This document shows positions 20,086 through 29,358 of a stretch of 33,788 nt of DNA, in pieces (within the stretch, counting starts at the first letter, position 1; each line of letters opens with the position of its first letter). The DNA is taken from positions 1 to 33,788 of the forward strand of contig JAPVWK010000007.1 in the NCBI GenBank assembly GCA_028572065.1, read 5' to 3'. The stretch comes from Candidatus Methanophagales archaeon. GTDB lineage: Archaea > Halobacteriota > Syntropharchaeia > Alkanophagales > Methanospirareceae. Both the position numbers and the translations under genes were made by a program. The notes under the pieces are model-generated. The model had not been told where the DNA came from and did not search any database. It was given only the letters and a program-made list of their open reading frames with translations.

Positions 20086-21209
20086 ACACCGCTATACAAT
20101 TTTAAATGCTTGTGTACTGTCACAGGCCATGAAGTCTCATTCCGGTAGCTGTCCGTTCGATCCAGAACATATCGCTCAAATTCTTTATCCTTAAAAATGC
20201 GAATAGCAGTTTTTGCAATTCCAGATGCGTTCTCGGGCAGAATAAGCAATTCGTCACTGATATGTTTAACTACCTCAAACTTTGGTATCCGATAGGCAAT
20301 AACCGGTTTCTTTGCACCTATTGCAAGGTGAATAGAGCCGGAAACCGATCTATCTTCGTGATAATGTGTGAACAAAGCAATATCTGACGCACCAAAGATA
20401 TAAGGTATCTCCTCGTTTGGAAAGAATATATTTGGGAATATCACCCTATCCGTGAGGTTTAGTTCTTCGATTCTCTTTCTGATTGATCCAACATAGTCCT
20501 TAGCTTTTCTTGTTGCGTCTGGAGGTAGCCCACCTGCAATAAATAGATACACATCTTCTACTTCTGCCCGTATCTCCTTGAACACCTCAATTGAGACATC
20601 CAGATCTTTAAATGGATTGACAAAGCCAAATACCGTAATTATCTTACCTTCTTCTGGTAAGTTTAGCCGTAGCCGCGAAACTTTCTTATCTGCGTTACTG
20701 ACCGCTGTACCGTGGGGGATGATATGAATCTTAGTTGAAGGTATTTTTAGTCGTTCTAATATCGCTTTCTGCGATTCAAGATGGACAATAACATCGTCTG
20801 CAAGCGCAGCAATTCTCTGTGCAAACTTCTCGTCCACATCACCACTTACCGAGAATTGACTTGGTCTTACGCAATGGATGGTAACGATAGTCCTTTTTGC
20901 TGTTTCGTTCAATCTTTCAAGCAGCACAGGCAGCCGGTCATCAAAACTGTAAATGCCGTATTCATGTTGAATGTGGACAATATCTACGTCCTTCGTATTG
21001 CTGAGGATTGGTTCTACAAAATTGGTATTCCTATCCCAACACGGGACTACCTCAAATCGCTCTTGCTTGACTGGAGCGGCACCTTCCTCGGCAACTACCT
21101 TAATATCCAACGTGGGAGACACCGCCTGGAGTCCATGGATGAGATACTCAGTATATGTGGCTATCCCACACTGTTGAGGAAGATAGGTAGATACGTAAGC
21201 GATTTTCAT
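20067..21209 (-). CDS. Glycosyltransferase family 4-like protein
   Basis: MKIAYVSTYLPQQCGIATYTEYLIHGL, VDIVHIQHEYGIY, ITVFGFVNPFKDLDVSIEVFKEI; ATG overlaps next gene by about 19 nt. Confidence 0.85.
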   Translation of the reverse strand: MKIAYVSTYLPQQCGIATYTEYLIHGLQAVSPTLDIKVVAEEGAAPVKQERFEVVPCWDRNTNFVEPILSNTKDVDIVHIQHEYGIYSFDDRLPVLLERLNETAKRTIVTIHCVRPSQFSVSGDVDEKFAQRIAALADDVIVHLESQKAILERLKIPSTKIHIIPHGTAVSNADKKVSRLRLNLPEEGKIITVFGFVNPFKDLDVSIEVFKEIRAEVEDVYLFIAGGLPPDATRKAKDYVGSIRKRIEELNLTDRVIFPNIFFPNEEIPYIFGASDIALFTHYHEDRSVSGSIHLAIGAKKPVIAYRIPKFEVVKHISDELLILPENASGIAKTAIRIFKDKEFERYVLDRTDSYRNETSWPVTVHKHLKLYSGVCGIRR

Positions 21210-21418
21210 CTATTATATAACATTTGATCTTATCATTTAAATAATTTTTAACTGGCATTCCATCTTTTCTAAAATAAAGAGTACTGAGGTAGCGCAAGCG
21301 CTCTATTCTCCCCGTTCATTCCTCTGTTTAGGCTTTGTTCTATTGGTGGGTATTCGTTCGCGCTATTACCTTTTTAACATGGCTATACCGCCAAATACAT
21401 TGAGTTCAGTAAACACAG

Positions 21419-23620
21419 TTACGCATATGCGTATTTCACGAAATCCTCCACCTTTTCACTGAACTCAGCACGAAGTTCTGGCGTTATAGTTGGCCGCACA
21501 CTCTGGATAGCAGTTTCAAAGTGTTTCTTACAAATCAATATGTTTTTTAGCGCTTCTTTTACTTGCGTTTCCGTTATTTCCTCCGTGATGAACTCTCGTA
21601 AAGCACTCATCACGGCTTCTTTTACTATCGCTGCTATATCCGCGCCGACATACCCCTCTGTGAGATCCGCAAGCTCTGCGGCATCCACATCATCACCTAA
21701 TGGCTTTCCCGCCAGATGCACTTCAAATATCTTTTCCCGCTCTTCTTTACCCGGCGGCGGGATATATATCAACCGGTCAAGCCGTCCTGGTCTCATTAAC
21801 GCAGAATCAACCATGTCCGGTCGGTTTGTAGCACCGATAACAATCACCTCTTTCAACTCCTCTAAGCCGTCCATCTCGGTTAACATCTGAGAAACCACAC
21901 GCTCTGTTACGTGAGCGTCATAACCAGAGCCTCTTACAGGCGTAATCGAATCTACCTCATCTAAGAAAATGATACAGGGTGCCGCCTGCTTAGCCTTCCT
22001 AAAAATTTCACGAACCGCTTTCTCGGATTCACCTACCCATTTCGAGAGCAGTTCGGGGCCTTTAATACTTATAAAATTCGATTCGCTCTCATTCGCTACT
22101 GCTTTCACCAGCATCGTCTTTCCGGTGCCGGGCGCACCAAACAAAAGGATACCTTTCGGCGGTTTTGAATTCAGATGAGTAAAAACGTCAGGGTATTTAA
22201 GCGGCCATTCCACAACCTCTTTCAATTCCTGTTTCGCACGTGCCATACCGCCAATGTCGTCCCATTTAACAGTTGGCACTTCGACAAAGACTTCCCTGAG
22301 TGCAGAAGGTTCGGTGTTCTTTAACGCTTCACTGAAATCCTCTTTTGTTACTTCCAGCTTGTCCATCACTTCCTGTGGTATCTCCTTCTCTAGATCTATC
22401 TCAGGTAATATTTTCCGAAGCGCGTGCATTGCCGCTTCTTTACACAACGTAGCAAGGTCGGCACCGACAAAACCATGCGTGGATTTAGCGAGGTCTTCCA
22501 GGTTTACATCTTCAGCCAGAGGCATGCCACGTGTATGTACTTGCAATATCTCGTCACGACCATTCATGTTCGGGATGCCTATTTCTATCTCACGATCAAA
22601 GCGGCCGCCTCTTCTCAACGCTTCATCCAGTGCATTTGGTCTATTCGTAGCGCCAACTACCACTACCTGCCCTCGCGAAACCAGACCGTCCATCAAGGAT
22701 AGAAGCTGAGCTACCACGCGCCTTTCTACTTCTCCTGTTGTATCGCCCCTTTTTGGTGCAATGGAATCTAGTTCATCAATAAAGATGATAGAAGGTGCGG
22801 TTTTACTGCCGTCCTCAAAAATGTCACGCAGGTGTTTCTCACTCTCGCCATAAAACTTGCTCATTATTTCGGGTCCTGAAATGGAATAGAAATTGGCGTC
22901 TGTCTCATTCGCAACTGCTTTTGCTATCAATGTCTTTCCAGTTCCCGGGGGGCCATGCAAGAGAACGCCTTTTGGTGGCTCTATGCCCAATCGCTCGAAT
23001 AGCTCGGGATGCCGTAATGGCAGCTCTATCATCTCCCGGATCAGACTTATCTCACGTTGCAAACCGCCAATATCCTCGTAAGCTATATGAGGTACACCCG
23101 TTGCCCCTTCCCGAGCCTTACGAAGTACAAATTCGGTGTTTAAGTCCGGCATCACGGTACCTGAAGGGAGCGTATTTGTAACTATAAATGAGATGGGATT
23201 GCCAAGCATCTCCACTCGTATAATCTGCCCTTTTGTAATTGGTCGCCCTTTCAGTATCTTTGCCAGGTATCGCTCACCACCTGCGACTTTTACTGGCTGC
23301 GTGGGCTCAAGTATAACTTTTTTTGCTTCCTGCACTATTGTCTTCCGTACTAGTACGCGGTCATCTATGGCAACACCGGCATTACTCCTTATGTTTCCGT
23401 CTATGCGTACTAGTGACTTGTTGTTGTCGGGCGAATATCCGGGCCATACAATACCCGTGGCTGTATTCTTACCCTCTACTTCTATTACGTCACCGCTCAC
23501 GAGACCCAGCTTCCGCATTGTCGCTGCATCTATCCGCGCTATACCTCTTCCTGCGTCCCTATGGTACGCTTCTGCTACTCTCAATGTGACCGCGTTCTCT
23601 TCTTCTCCCTCGTCTTTCAT
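21419..23620 (-). CDS. Cdc48/VCP-like AAA+ ATPase with two AAA modules
   Basis: N-domain [92 protein letters not shown]. Confidence 0.96.
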   Translation of the reverse strand: MKDEGEEENAVTLRVAEAYHRDAGRGIARIDAATMRKLGLVSGDVIEVEGKNTATGIVWPGYSPDNNKSLVRIDGNIRSNAGVAIDDRVLVRKTIVQEAKKVILEPTQPVKVAGGERYLAKILKGRPITKGQIIRVEMLGNPISFIVTNTLPSGTVMPDLNTEFVLRKAREGATGVPHIAYEDIGGLQREISLIREMIELPLRHPELFERLGIEPPKGVLLHGPPGTGKTLIAKAVANETDANFYSISGPEIMSKFYGESEKHLRDIFEDGSKTAPSIIFIDELDSIAPKRGDTTGEVERRVVAQLLSLMDGLVSRGQVVVVGATNRPNALDEALRRGGRFDREIEIGIPNMNGRDEILQVHTRGMPLAEDVNLEDLAKSTHGFVGADLATLCKEAAMHALRKILPEIDLEKEIPQEVMDKLEVTKEDFSEALKNTEPSALREVFVEVPTVKWDDIGGMARAKQELKEVVEWPLKYPDVFTHLNSKPPKGILLFGAPGTGKTMLVKAVANESESNFISIKGPELLSKWVGESEKAVREIFRKAKQAAPCIIFLDEVDSITPVRGSGYDAHVTERVVSQMLTEMDGLEELKEVIVIGATNRPDMVDSALMRPGRLDRLIYIPPPGKEEREKIFEVHLAGKPLGDDVDAAELADLTEGYVGADIAAIVKEAVMSALREFITEEITETQVKEALKNILICKKHFETAIQSVRPTITPELRAEFSEKVEDFVKYAYA

Positions 23621-23667
23621 ATCCTCTCACACCTATTCTTCTGAGATACCTGCTATGTTAATTATTT

Positions 23668-23769
23668 TTAACTAAGAAAACCAAACAATTCTGCTACCCG
23701 GAAAAGCACCTCGAATCTAACATTTTTAGGAGTTCCCTTGAGTTCTTCAATTACACAGTTAATGATCAT
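23668..23769 (-). pseudogene. Possible HicA-like toxin N-terminal fragment (33 aa)
   Basis: ATG at 23769, frame reads MIINCVIEELKGTPKNVRFEVLFRVAELFGFLS*; 'TPKNVRFxxLxxxxExFGF' resembles HicA-family N-termini. Confidence 0.4.
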
Positions 23770-23800
23770 TATGACTTAAACCGTTAGCCTTTTGCTCTAT

Positions 23801-23907
23801 GGCGTATAACGTTTTTGGTATATCTGAAGTCCGAAAGGACAGGCGATGATTTTGGCGAAGCACCCGAAGGGTGCATAGCCAGATACCCACCCGTTATATG
23901 ACATGCC
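23801..23907. repeat. Structured palindromic element (attC-like or ncRNA-like)
   Basis: Outer GTATAACG/CGTTATAT, inner GGTAT(AT)CTG/CAGATACC, hairpins GTCC-GAAA-GGAC (23829-23840) and GCACCC-GAA-GGGTGC (23860-23874) inside a TGGC/GCCA stem. Confidence 0.55.
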
Positions 23908-23982
23908 CATGGTTTCACATATCATTCTTAACCCCGCAGTATTCTCATCGCTTCAACTAAAACTGCCTGGATTTTCATCGTA

Positions 23983-24585
23983 TCATCCCCTCTTTATTAT
24001 TTCATCGGCAATCAATTCCGCCTGTTTAAGCACCGTTTCTGTTGCAAGTGCTTGCATATCCGGCGGATAACCATAATGCCTTAATGTCCGTTTTACAATT
24101 ACTTTTAATTTTGCCCTGACGCTTTCTTTTATCGTCCAGTCTATAGATGCGTTTTGTTTCACTTTCTCAAATAAAACAACAGCCAATTCTCGTAGTTTCT
24201 CTTTTTGCATCAATTCTCTTGCACTGTCATTATCGGCAATTGCAGTATAAAAAGCGTATTCAAATTCTGATAAATCCATTTCCTGTGGCTCTTTGTCCAT
24301 CCTCTTTATCTCTTTACTGAGCTCAATCAATTCTCCGATAACTTCTGCCGCTGTAATAACCTTGTTGTGATATTTCTTGATGGAATTTTCCAGCATTTCC
24401 ATTAACGATCTGCTTTGAACCAGGTTCTTTTTCACCCTGGCTTTTATTTCGTCGTTAAGCAACTTTTTAAGAACTTCCAGAGCTATGTTTTTATGTTCCA
24501 TGTTTTGGACTTCTAAAAGGAATTCTTCTGATAGAATGGAAATATCCGGTTTCTTAATGCCAGCGGCATCGAAAACGTCAATCAC
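23983..24585 (-). CDS. hsdR: C-terminal part of type I restriction HsdR (DUF3387-like), in frame with upstream hsdR after an amber codon
   Basis: VIDVFDAAGIKKPDISILSEEFLLEVQNMEHKNIALEVLKKLLNDEIKARVKKNLVQS...; GTG at 24585 lies exactly 10 codons after TAG at 24618-24616. Confidence 0.8.
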   Translation of the reverse strand: MIDVFDAAGIKKPDISILSEEFLLEVQNMEHKNIALEVLKKLLNDEIKARVKKNLVQSRSLMEMLENSIKKYHNKVITAAEVIGELIELSKEIKRMDKEPQEMDLSEFEYAFYTAIADNDSARELMQKEKLRELAVVLFEKVKQNASIDWTIKESVRAKLKVIVKRTLRHYGYPPDMQALATETVLKQAELIADEIIKRG

Positions 24586-24615
24586 CTGTTCAGTTACGAG
24601 CGCTTGATCTATAAC

Positions 24616-27600
24616 CTACCTGATTGCGGTTTCTATTTCTTCGTCGGTTTTGCCTGTTCCCGTGCTGTCAAACTTTACCAGTCTGGCTTTTATCGCCTGA
24701 TAGAACGATACTTCGTCCTTTACAGCCATTGCCTGCTCATGCGGAATGGCGATAGCGAACGCTCCTGATAATGCTGTCACTTCATCAATATACCGTTTCT
24801 TACCGTTTTCAAGGCCAAGGATATGCTCCTGTGTAGCGAGTATTAATGATAGCTTTGTTGATGTATCAGCAGCAAAATAATGTTTGTATGGAAATCCATG
24901 AAACATCTGTGATACAATTTCACGTTTCTCGTGCATCAGTTGAACCGCCTTTTCCTGAAGAACTGCGGGATCGCCTTTTCCGCCGCTGTCAGAATAGAAT
25001 GACAGGGCTTCTTTCAGATCGGACGCGATACCGAGATAATCAACCACTAAGCCACCGGGCTTATCCTTATAGACCCTGTTCACCCGGGCAATTGCCTGCA
25101 TAAGCGTATGGCCTTTCATGGGTTTATCTATATACATCGTATGCAGCGAAGGAACATCAAAACCGGTTAGCCACATATCCCGCACAATCACTAATTTTAA
25201 TTCGTCTTCTGTGTCCTTCATTCTTTCTGCAAGGTACCGTCTCTGTTCTTTGGTGGTATGGTGTTTTGAGATCTCTGGCCCGTCAGAAGATGCCGAGGTC
25301 ATTACCACCTTGATGACACCCTTTTTAAGGTCGTCGTTGTGCCACCCTGGTTTGATTTTAATAATCTTGTCATACAGGTTAGCGGCTATCCGTCTTGACA
25401 TAGCCACGATCATTCCCTTGCCCTCAAACACTTCCTGACGCTGCTCAAAATGGGTTACAATGTCCTGCGCGACCTGCCTTATCCGGTCTTCGCTGCCAAT
25501 CAAAGCTTCAAGCTGTGTCCATTTCGCCTTGGCTTTTTGTGTCTCGGCAAGGTCTTCTTTTTCCAATTCCTCGTCCAATTCAGCGACCAGTTTTTTACCT
25601 GCCTCACTGAGAGTGATTTTCGCCAGTCTGCTCTCGTAATATATTTTTACTGTTGCGCCGTCCTCAACCGCCTGGGCTATACCATAAACATCAACGTAAT
25701 TACCAAAAACAGCGGGCGTGTTAACATCTGTTTTTTCGATGGGTGTGCCAGTGAAGCCAAGATAAGTCGCATTGGGCAAGGCGTCACGCGTATATTTCGC
25801 GAAGCCGTAAACTATCTTTTTACCTATTACGTTTCCTTGCTCATCTTTTGCATCTATGGTTTTTGCCTTGAATCCGTACTGCGTCCGGTGTGCTTCATCG
25901 GCAATTACAATGATATTTCTCCGGTCTGAAAGCATCGGGTAAACATTCCCTTCTTCAGGCTGAAACTTCTGGATGGTAGTAAATACAACTCCTCCCGATG
26001 CGACATTCAGCAGTTCTTTCAAATGTCCTCTGCTTTCTGCCTGGACAGGATCCTGCCTGAGAAGTTGCTTTGACGCGGCAAAGGTATCAAAAAGCTGGTC
26101 GTCCAGATCGTTTCTGTCGGTGATTACCAGTATGGTCGGATTGTCCATGACGAGCACGATTTTACCGGTGAAAAATACCATTGACAACGATTTACCGCTT
26201 CCCTGGGTGTGCCATACAACGCCGCCTTTCCTGTCACCTGCCGGTTGGGTATCCACACTGGTTAGACCGTAGCTTTCGGGCCGTTCCGTCACCTTTAAAT
26301 CATGGAAGGTTCCGTTTTTGTTCACTAAATATCCTGATGCCCGCAAGGTAGATTCTACGGCTTTATTCACCGCATAGTATTGATGATACGCAGCCAATTT
26401 CTTGATGGTAGTAACTGTCGTTATACCACCCTCTCTTCCGTCTCTCCCAATGGGAGAGAAACCTTCTTTTTTGCAAGAGAGACTTTTTTCTATTGTTTTC
26501 AGTACATTTTCTGTATTCTCAAACAATTCAGCATTATTAAATCTCAATATTCTATTGCCGAGACTTTTCAGATATTTAACCCTTATCCCGTCTTTTTTCT
26601 TTTGTTCCGGCGTATTATGGACTTCACCATCTAACTCGATTATCAGCCTTTCCGAATGACAATAAAAGTCAACAATGTAGTGGCCAATCTGATGTTGTCG
26701 TCTAAACTTTAAACCTAATAACTTTTTATTTCTCACCAACTCCCAGAAAATTATTTCTGCTTCCGTCTGGTTTTTTCGCAAATCTCTGACGCGCTTTATC
26801 ATACCGGTAAAATCCATTCCCCCCCGATAATGGCCTCCCTCCCGCTGGGAGGGATTGAGGGAGGGTGTCAGCTTTGCTGACTTGTCAAATACGATAAAAT
26901 GGCGGATAAGATCCAGCAAGGTGCGTTTGTTGAGCATTCCTTTGATCAGCGTTTCCATCTGTCCTATCCTGGCTGATGCTACCGTTTTACCGTCAGAAGA
27001 TTTCCAGGCCATGAACCGGCTGAAACCTGCGGAGAGCGAACCCGCCTTTGCCTCAAGGCCGTCTGAGATTACCATGAAGCCATTGTAACTAAAAAGACCG
27101 GGTATTGCCTGTTTGTAGGTCTGCAACTGCTTGAACGCGGATTTTGCGGTTGCGTTCTCGTCGGCCGGATTCTTCAGTTCGATAACAACCAGGGGCAGCC
27201 CGTTCACAAATAGGATTACATCTGGGCGCTTGTTCTCTTCGTTTTCTATGACCGTGAATTGATTGGATACAAGAAATTCGTTATTTTCGGGATTTTTTAA
27301 ATCAATCAGCCAGACCAGGTCGCCCCTGTCGGCTCCGTCTTTTTGATAACTTACCTTTATACCTTCTGTAAGCATCCTGTGAAACGCTTCATTGTTGGCG
27401 ATTAGTTCGGGTGAGTTAAGCCTTAGTATCTGCTTGATAGCGTCTTCCCGCGCATCTGCCGGAATGCTGGGATTGATCCTGCCAACGGCTTTTCGCAGAC
27501 GCTCTAGCAACAGGACTTCGTCAAAGCTTGTTCTTTCCGGCGTGTCGCTGTCAGGTGCCATATCGGGCGCGTAAACGTACTGGTAGCCCTGTTTTTCGAG

Positions 27601-27657
27601 TAGCTCAATTGCTAATTCCTCTATTGCGGATTCGGTGATTTTATTTGTCGTCATCAT
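24616..27657 (-). CDS. hsdR: Type I restriction endonuclease subunit R with inserted DUF559 domain
   Basis: Nuclease RPDVILFVNGLPLVVIELKN; Walker A VVWHTQGSGKSLSMVFF; IVIADEAHRTQYG; YLGFTGTPIE; LWLTGFDVPSLHTMY region; MQAIARVNRVYKDK. Confidence 0.95.
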   Translation of the reverse strand: MMTTNKITESAIEELAIELLEKQGYQYVYAPDMAPDSDTPERTSFDEVLLLERLRKAVGRINPSIPADAREDAIKQILRLNSPELIANNEAFHRMLTEGIKVSYQKDGADRGDLVWLIDLKNPENNEFLVSNQFTVIENEENKRPDVILFVNGLPLVVIELKNPADENATAKSAFKQLQTYKQAIPGLFSYNGFMVISDGLEAKAGSLSAGFSRFMAWKSSDGKTVASARIGQMETLIKGMLNKRTLLDLIRHFIVFDKSAKLTPSLNPSQREGGHYRGGMDFTGMIKRVRDLRKNQTEAEIIFWELVRNKKLLGLKFRRQHQIGHYIVDFYCHSERLIIELDGEVHNTPEQKKKDGIRVKYLKSLGNRILRFNNAELFENTENVLKTIEKSLSCKKEGFSPIGRDGREGGITTVTTIKKLAAYHQYYAVNKAVESTLRASGYLVNKNGTFHDLKVTERPESYGLTSVDTQPAGDRKGGVVWHTQGSGKSLSMVFFTGKIVLVMDNPTILVITDRNDLDDQLFDTFAASKQLLRQDPVQAESRGHLKELLNVASGGVVFTTIQKFQPEEGNVYPMLSDRRNIIVIADEAHRTQYGFKAKTIDAKDEQGNVIGKKIVYGFAKYTRDALPNATYLGFTGTPIEKTDVNTPAVFGNYVDVYGIAQAVEDGATVKIYYESRLAKITLSEAGKKLVAELDEELEKEDLAETQKAKAKWTQLEALIGSEDRIRQVAQDIVTHFEQRQEVFEGKGMIVAMSRRIAANLYDKIIKIKPGWHNDDLKKGVIKVVMTSASSDGPEISKHHTTKEQRRYLAERMKDTEDELKLVIVRDMWLTGFDVPSLHTMYIDKPMKGHTLMQAIARVNRVYKDKPGGLVVDYLGIASDLKEALSFYSDSGGKGDPAVLQEKAVQLMHEKREIVSQMFHGFPYKHYFAADTSTKLSLILATQEHILGLENGKKRYIDEVTALSGAFAIAIPHEQAMAVKDEVSFYQAIKARLVKFDSTGTGKTDEEIETAIR
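26421..26876 (-). mobile_element. In-frame insertion in hsdR encoding a DUF559/Vsr-like endonuclease domain, flanked by short palindromes
   Basis: MIKRVRDLRKNQTEAEIIFWELVRNKKLLGLKFRRQHQIGHYIVDFYCHSERLIIELDGEVHNTPEQKKKD...; palindromes TCCCTCCC-GCT-GGGAGGGA (26836-26854) and TCTCTCCC-AAT-GGGAGAGA (26441-26459). Outer limits approximate. Confidence 0.75.
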
Positions 27658-27885
27658 TTACCCCTTTAATTCTTTAGGAGTATGTGCAAAACTTGCACAT
27701 ACTGAATTTTCCTCTAACTCGTTATCAGAAAAAATGTTCATCAGGTGATTAATAATAACCCTACAATCTACATCGTACAATTTCTCATTCTGAACTACCG
27801 AGAAATCCTCGGCTGTTGCCAATTCATCGAGTGTCTTCTCTTTGTAGATGTTTTTAAGGTGCAAAGAGCTATTATTTGTAGTCAT
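27658..27885 (-). pseudogene. Short ORF made of two RhuM-like N-terminal segments in tandem
   Basis: LHLKNIYKEKTLDELATAEDFSVVQNE resembles YHLKEIFRSCELDEKATTRKIRAVQNE of the neighbouring RhuM; INHLMNIFSDNELEENSVCASFAHT resembles ITEHLQNIFETGELKEISVCRDFRHT of the 28903-29358 ORF. Confidence 0.5.
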
Positions 27886-28906
27886 CCTTACCCTCCTTTA
27901 TTCGCCACACCTCTTTGTCAAAATCGGAAATATAATTCTCATCCTGTATTATCCGATATTCTTCGTATTCCTGCTCAGCTTTTAGTTTCGCTTTCAATGC
28001 GTTGACTTCACCCTTGTCCTGTAATATCGGGTAATTGGACAATTCCAGGAAGCTATGGAGAAATTGAACCCAGTCTTGCATTTTCATCAGAATCTGACGA
28101 TGTGCACGGTTTTCCGCTAAATCGAGATATGCGGAGACGATCTGGTTCAACTCCTTGATGTGGGCTTCACCCAGATAATTTTTAGCAATGGAAACATCTG
28201 AGTTCATTATTTTTCCGTCAGGTGCCTGCTTCCAGTTTGTCAAACCCATGTGGTGTTTTGTCGCATCTGCCGAATCGTAAATGATCTCTGCTGCTGTTTT
28301 ACCAGTGATCGCCCAGTGGAGTTTGTTCTGAACTGTTGCAAAAAAATCCTTTGCTACCGGTGCGTTTTTGTCATAATCCGCGGCAAGTGCGTAGATGTCG
28401 GTGATCTTCTGATAGAACCGCCGCTCACTTGCGCGGATCTCCCTGATTCGCTCAAGGAGTTCCTCGAAATAGTCTTTGCCGAAGACCTGATTGCCCTGCT
28501 TGAGCCGTTCGTCATCCAGGACAAAGCCTTTGATGATGTATTCTTTCAGGGTTTTTGTCGCCCAGATGCGGAACTGAGTGGCCTGGTATGAGTTGACACG
28601 GTAGCCGACCGAGATAATGGCATCGAGGTTGTAGAAATCAAGTTTTCTTGTTACCTGCCTTTTACCTTCATTTTGAACTGCTCGAATTTTTCGAGTTGTT
28701 GCTTTTTCATCTAGTTCACAGGACCTGAAAATTTCTTTTAAATGGTAGGTAATCGTGTGGCTTTCAACGCCAAAAAGTAAGCCCATAGCCTTTTGTGTTA
28801 GCCAGATGTTTTCGTCCTGCAAAACAACATCAACTTTTATCTGACCGTCTGTTGATGTGTATAGAAGAAAATCGGATTGTTGCTTTGCAATCTCATTTTT
28901 GCTCAT
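27872..28906 (-). CDS. RhuM-family (virulence RhuM-like) protein
   Basis: VDVVLQDENIWLTQKAMGLLFGVESHTITYHLKEIF...KLDFYNLDAIISVGYRVNSYQATQFRIWATKTLKEYIIKGFVLDDERLK. Confidence 0.88.
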   Translation of the reverse strand: MSKNEIAKQQSDFLLYTSTDGQIKVDVVLQDENIWLTQKAMGLLFGVESHTITYHLKEIFRSCELDEKATTRKIRAVQNEGKRQVTRKLDFYNLDAIISVGYRVNSYQATQFRIWATKTLKEYIIKGFVLDDERLKQGNQVFGKDYFEELLERIREIRASERRFYQKITDIYALAADYDKNAPVAKDFFATVQNKLHWAITGKTAAEIIYDSADATKHHMGLTNWKQAPDGKIMNSDVSIAKNYLGEAHIKELNQIVSAYLDLAENRAHRQILMKMQDWVQFLHSFLELSNYPILQDKGEVNALKAKLKAEQEYEEYRIIQDENYISDFDKEVWRIKEGKDDYK

Positions 28907-29358
28907 ATACCTGCCTCCCCCTGAGCTAATTGTACCCTCACTTCACCGCTGATTAATTTGGGCAATAGTGTGTCACGCAGGTGGGTGAGGTTTTCGTTTA
29001 TGTGCAGTGTGTCGGGTGAATATAACTTTGTCTGATATTCTTTCCCATCTTCGGCAGTATGTCGGAAATCCCGACATACTGAAATCTCTTTTAATTCGCC
29101 TGTTTCGAAGATGTTTTGTAGATGCTCGGTTATAGTACTGCGACCTTTTTCAAACAAAACGCTCATCAGCTTTTGAGTAAGCCATACCGTTTCATCTTCA
29201 ATGCGAACCCCTATAGTATTTTTATTGTTCTGTTTTGTGAAAATCAGAAATTCCACAGTGCTGTTTCGTATTTGTAGTTTTTTATATTTTACCTTTACGT
29301 CGTTTCCGGTGTCGAAGATGAAATCGGATTGTTGTTTTACAATAGCTCTTTTGTTCAT
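28903..29358 (-). CDS. Chimeric ORF: truncated RhuM-like HTH segment plus HsdS C-terminal tail
   Basis: TVWLTQKLMSVLFEKGRSTITEHLQNIFETGELKEISVCRDFRHTAEDGKEYQTKLYS followed by LTHLRDTLLPKLISGEVRVQLAQGEAGI. Confidence 0.75.
   Translation of the reverse strand: MNKRAIVKQQSDFIFDTGNDVKVKYKKLQIRNSTVEFLIFTKQNNKNTIGVRIEDETVWLTQKLMSVLFEKGRSTITEHLQNIFETGELKEISVCRDFRHTAEDGKEYQTKLYSPDTLHINENLTHLRDTLLPKLISGEVRVQLAQGEAGI

Noticed and set aside
21210-21418. GCGCAAGCGC hairpin between glycosyltransferase and cdc48 genes
   Set aside because: Short stem without supporting context; too weak to call a regulatory element or terminator.
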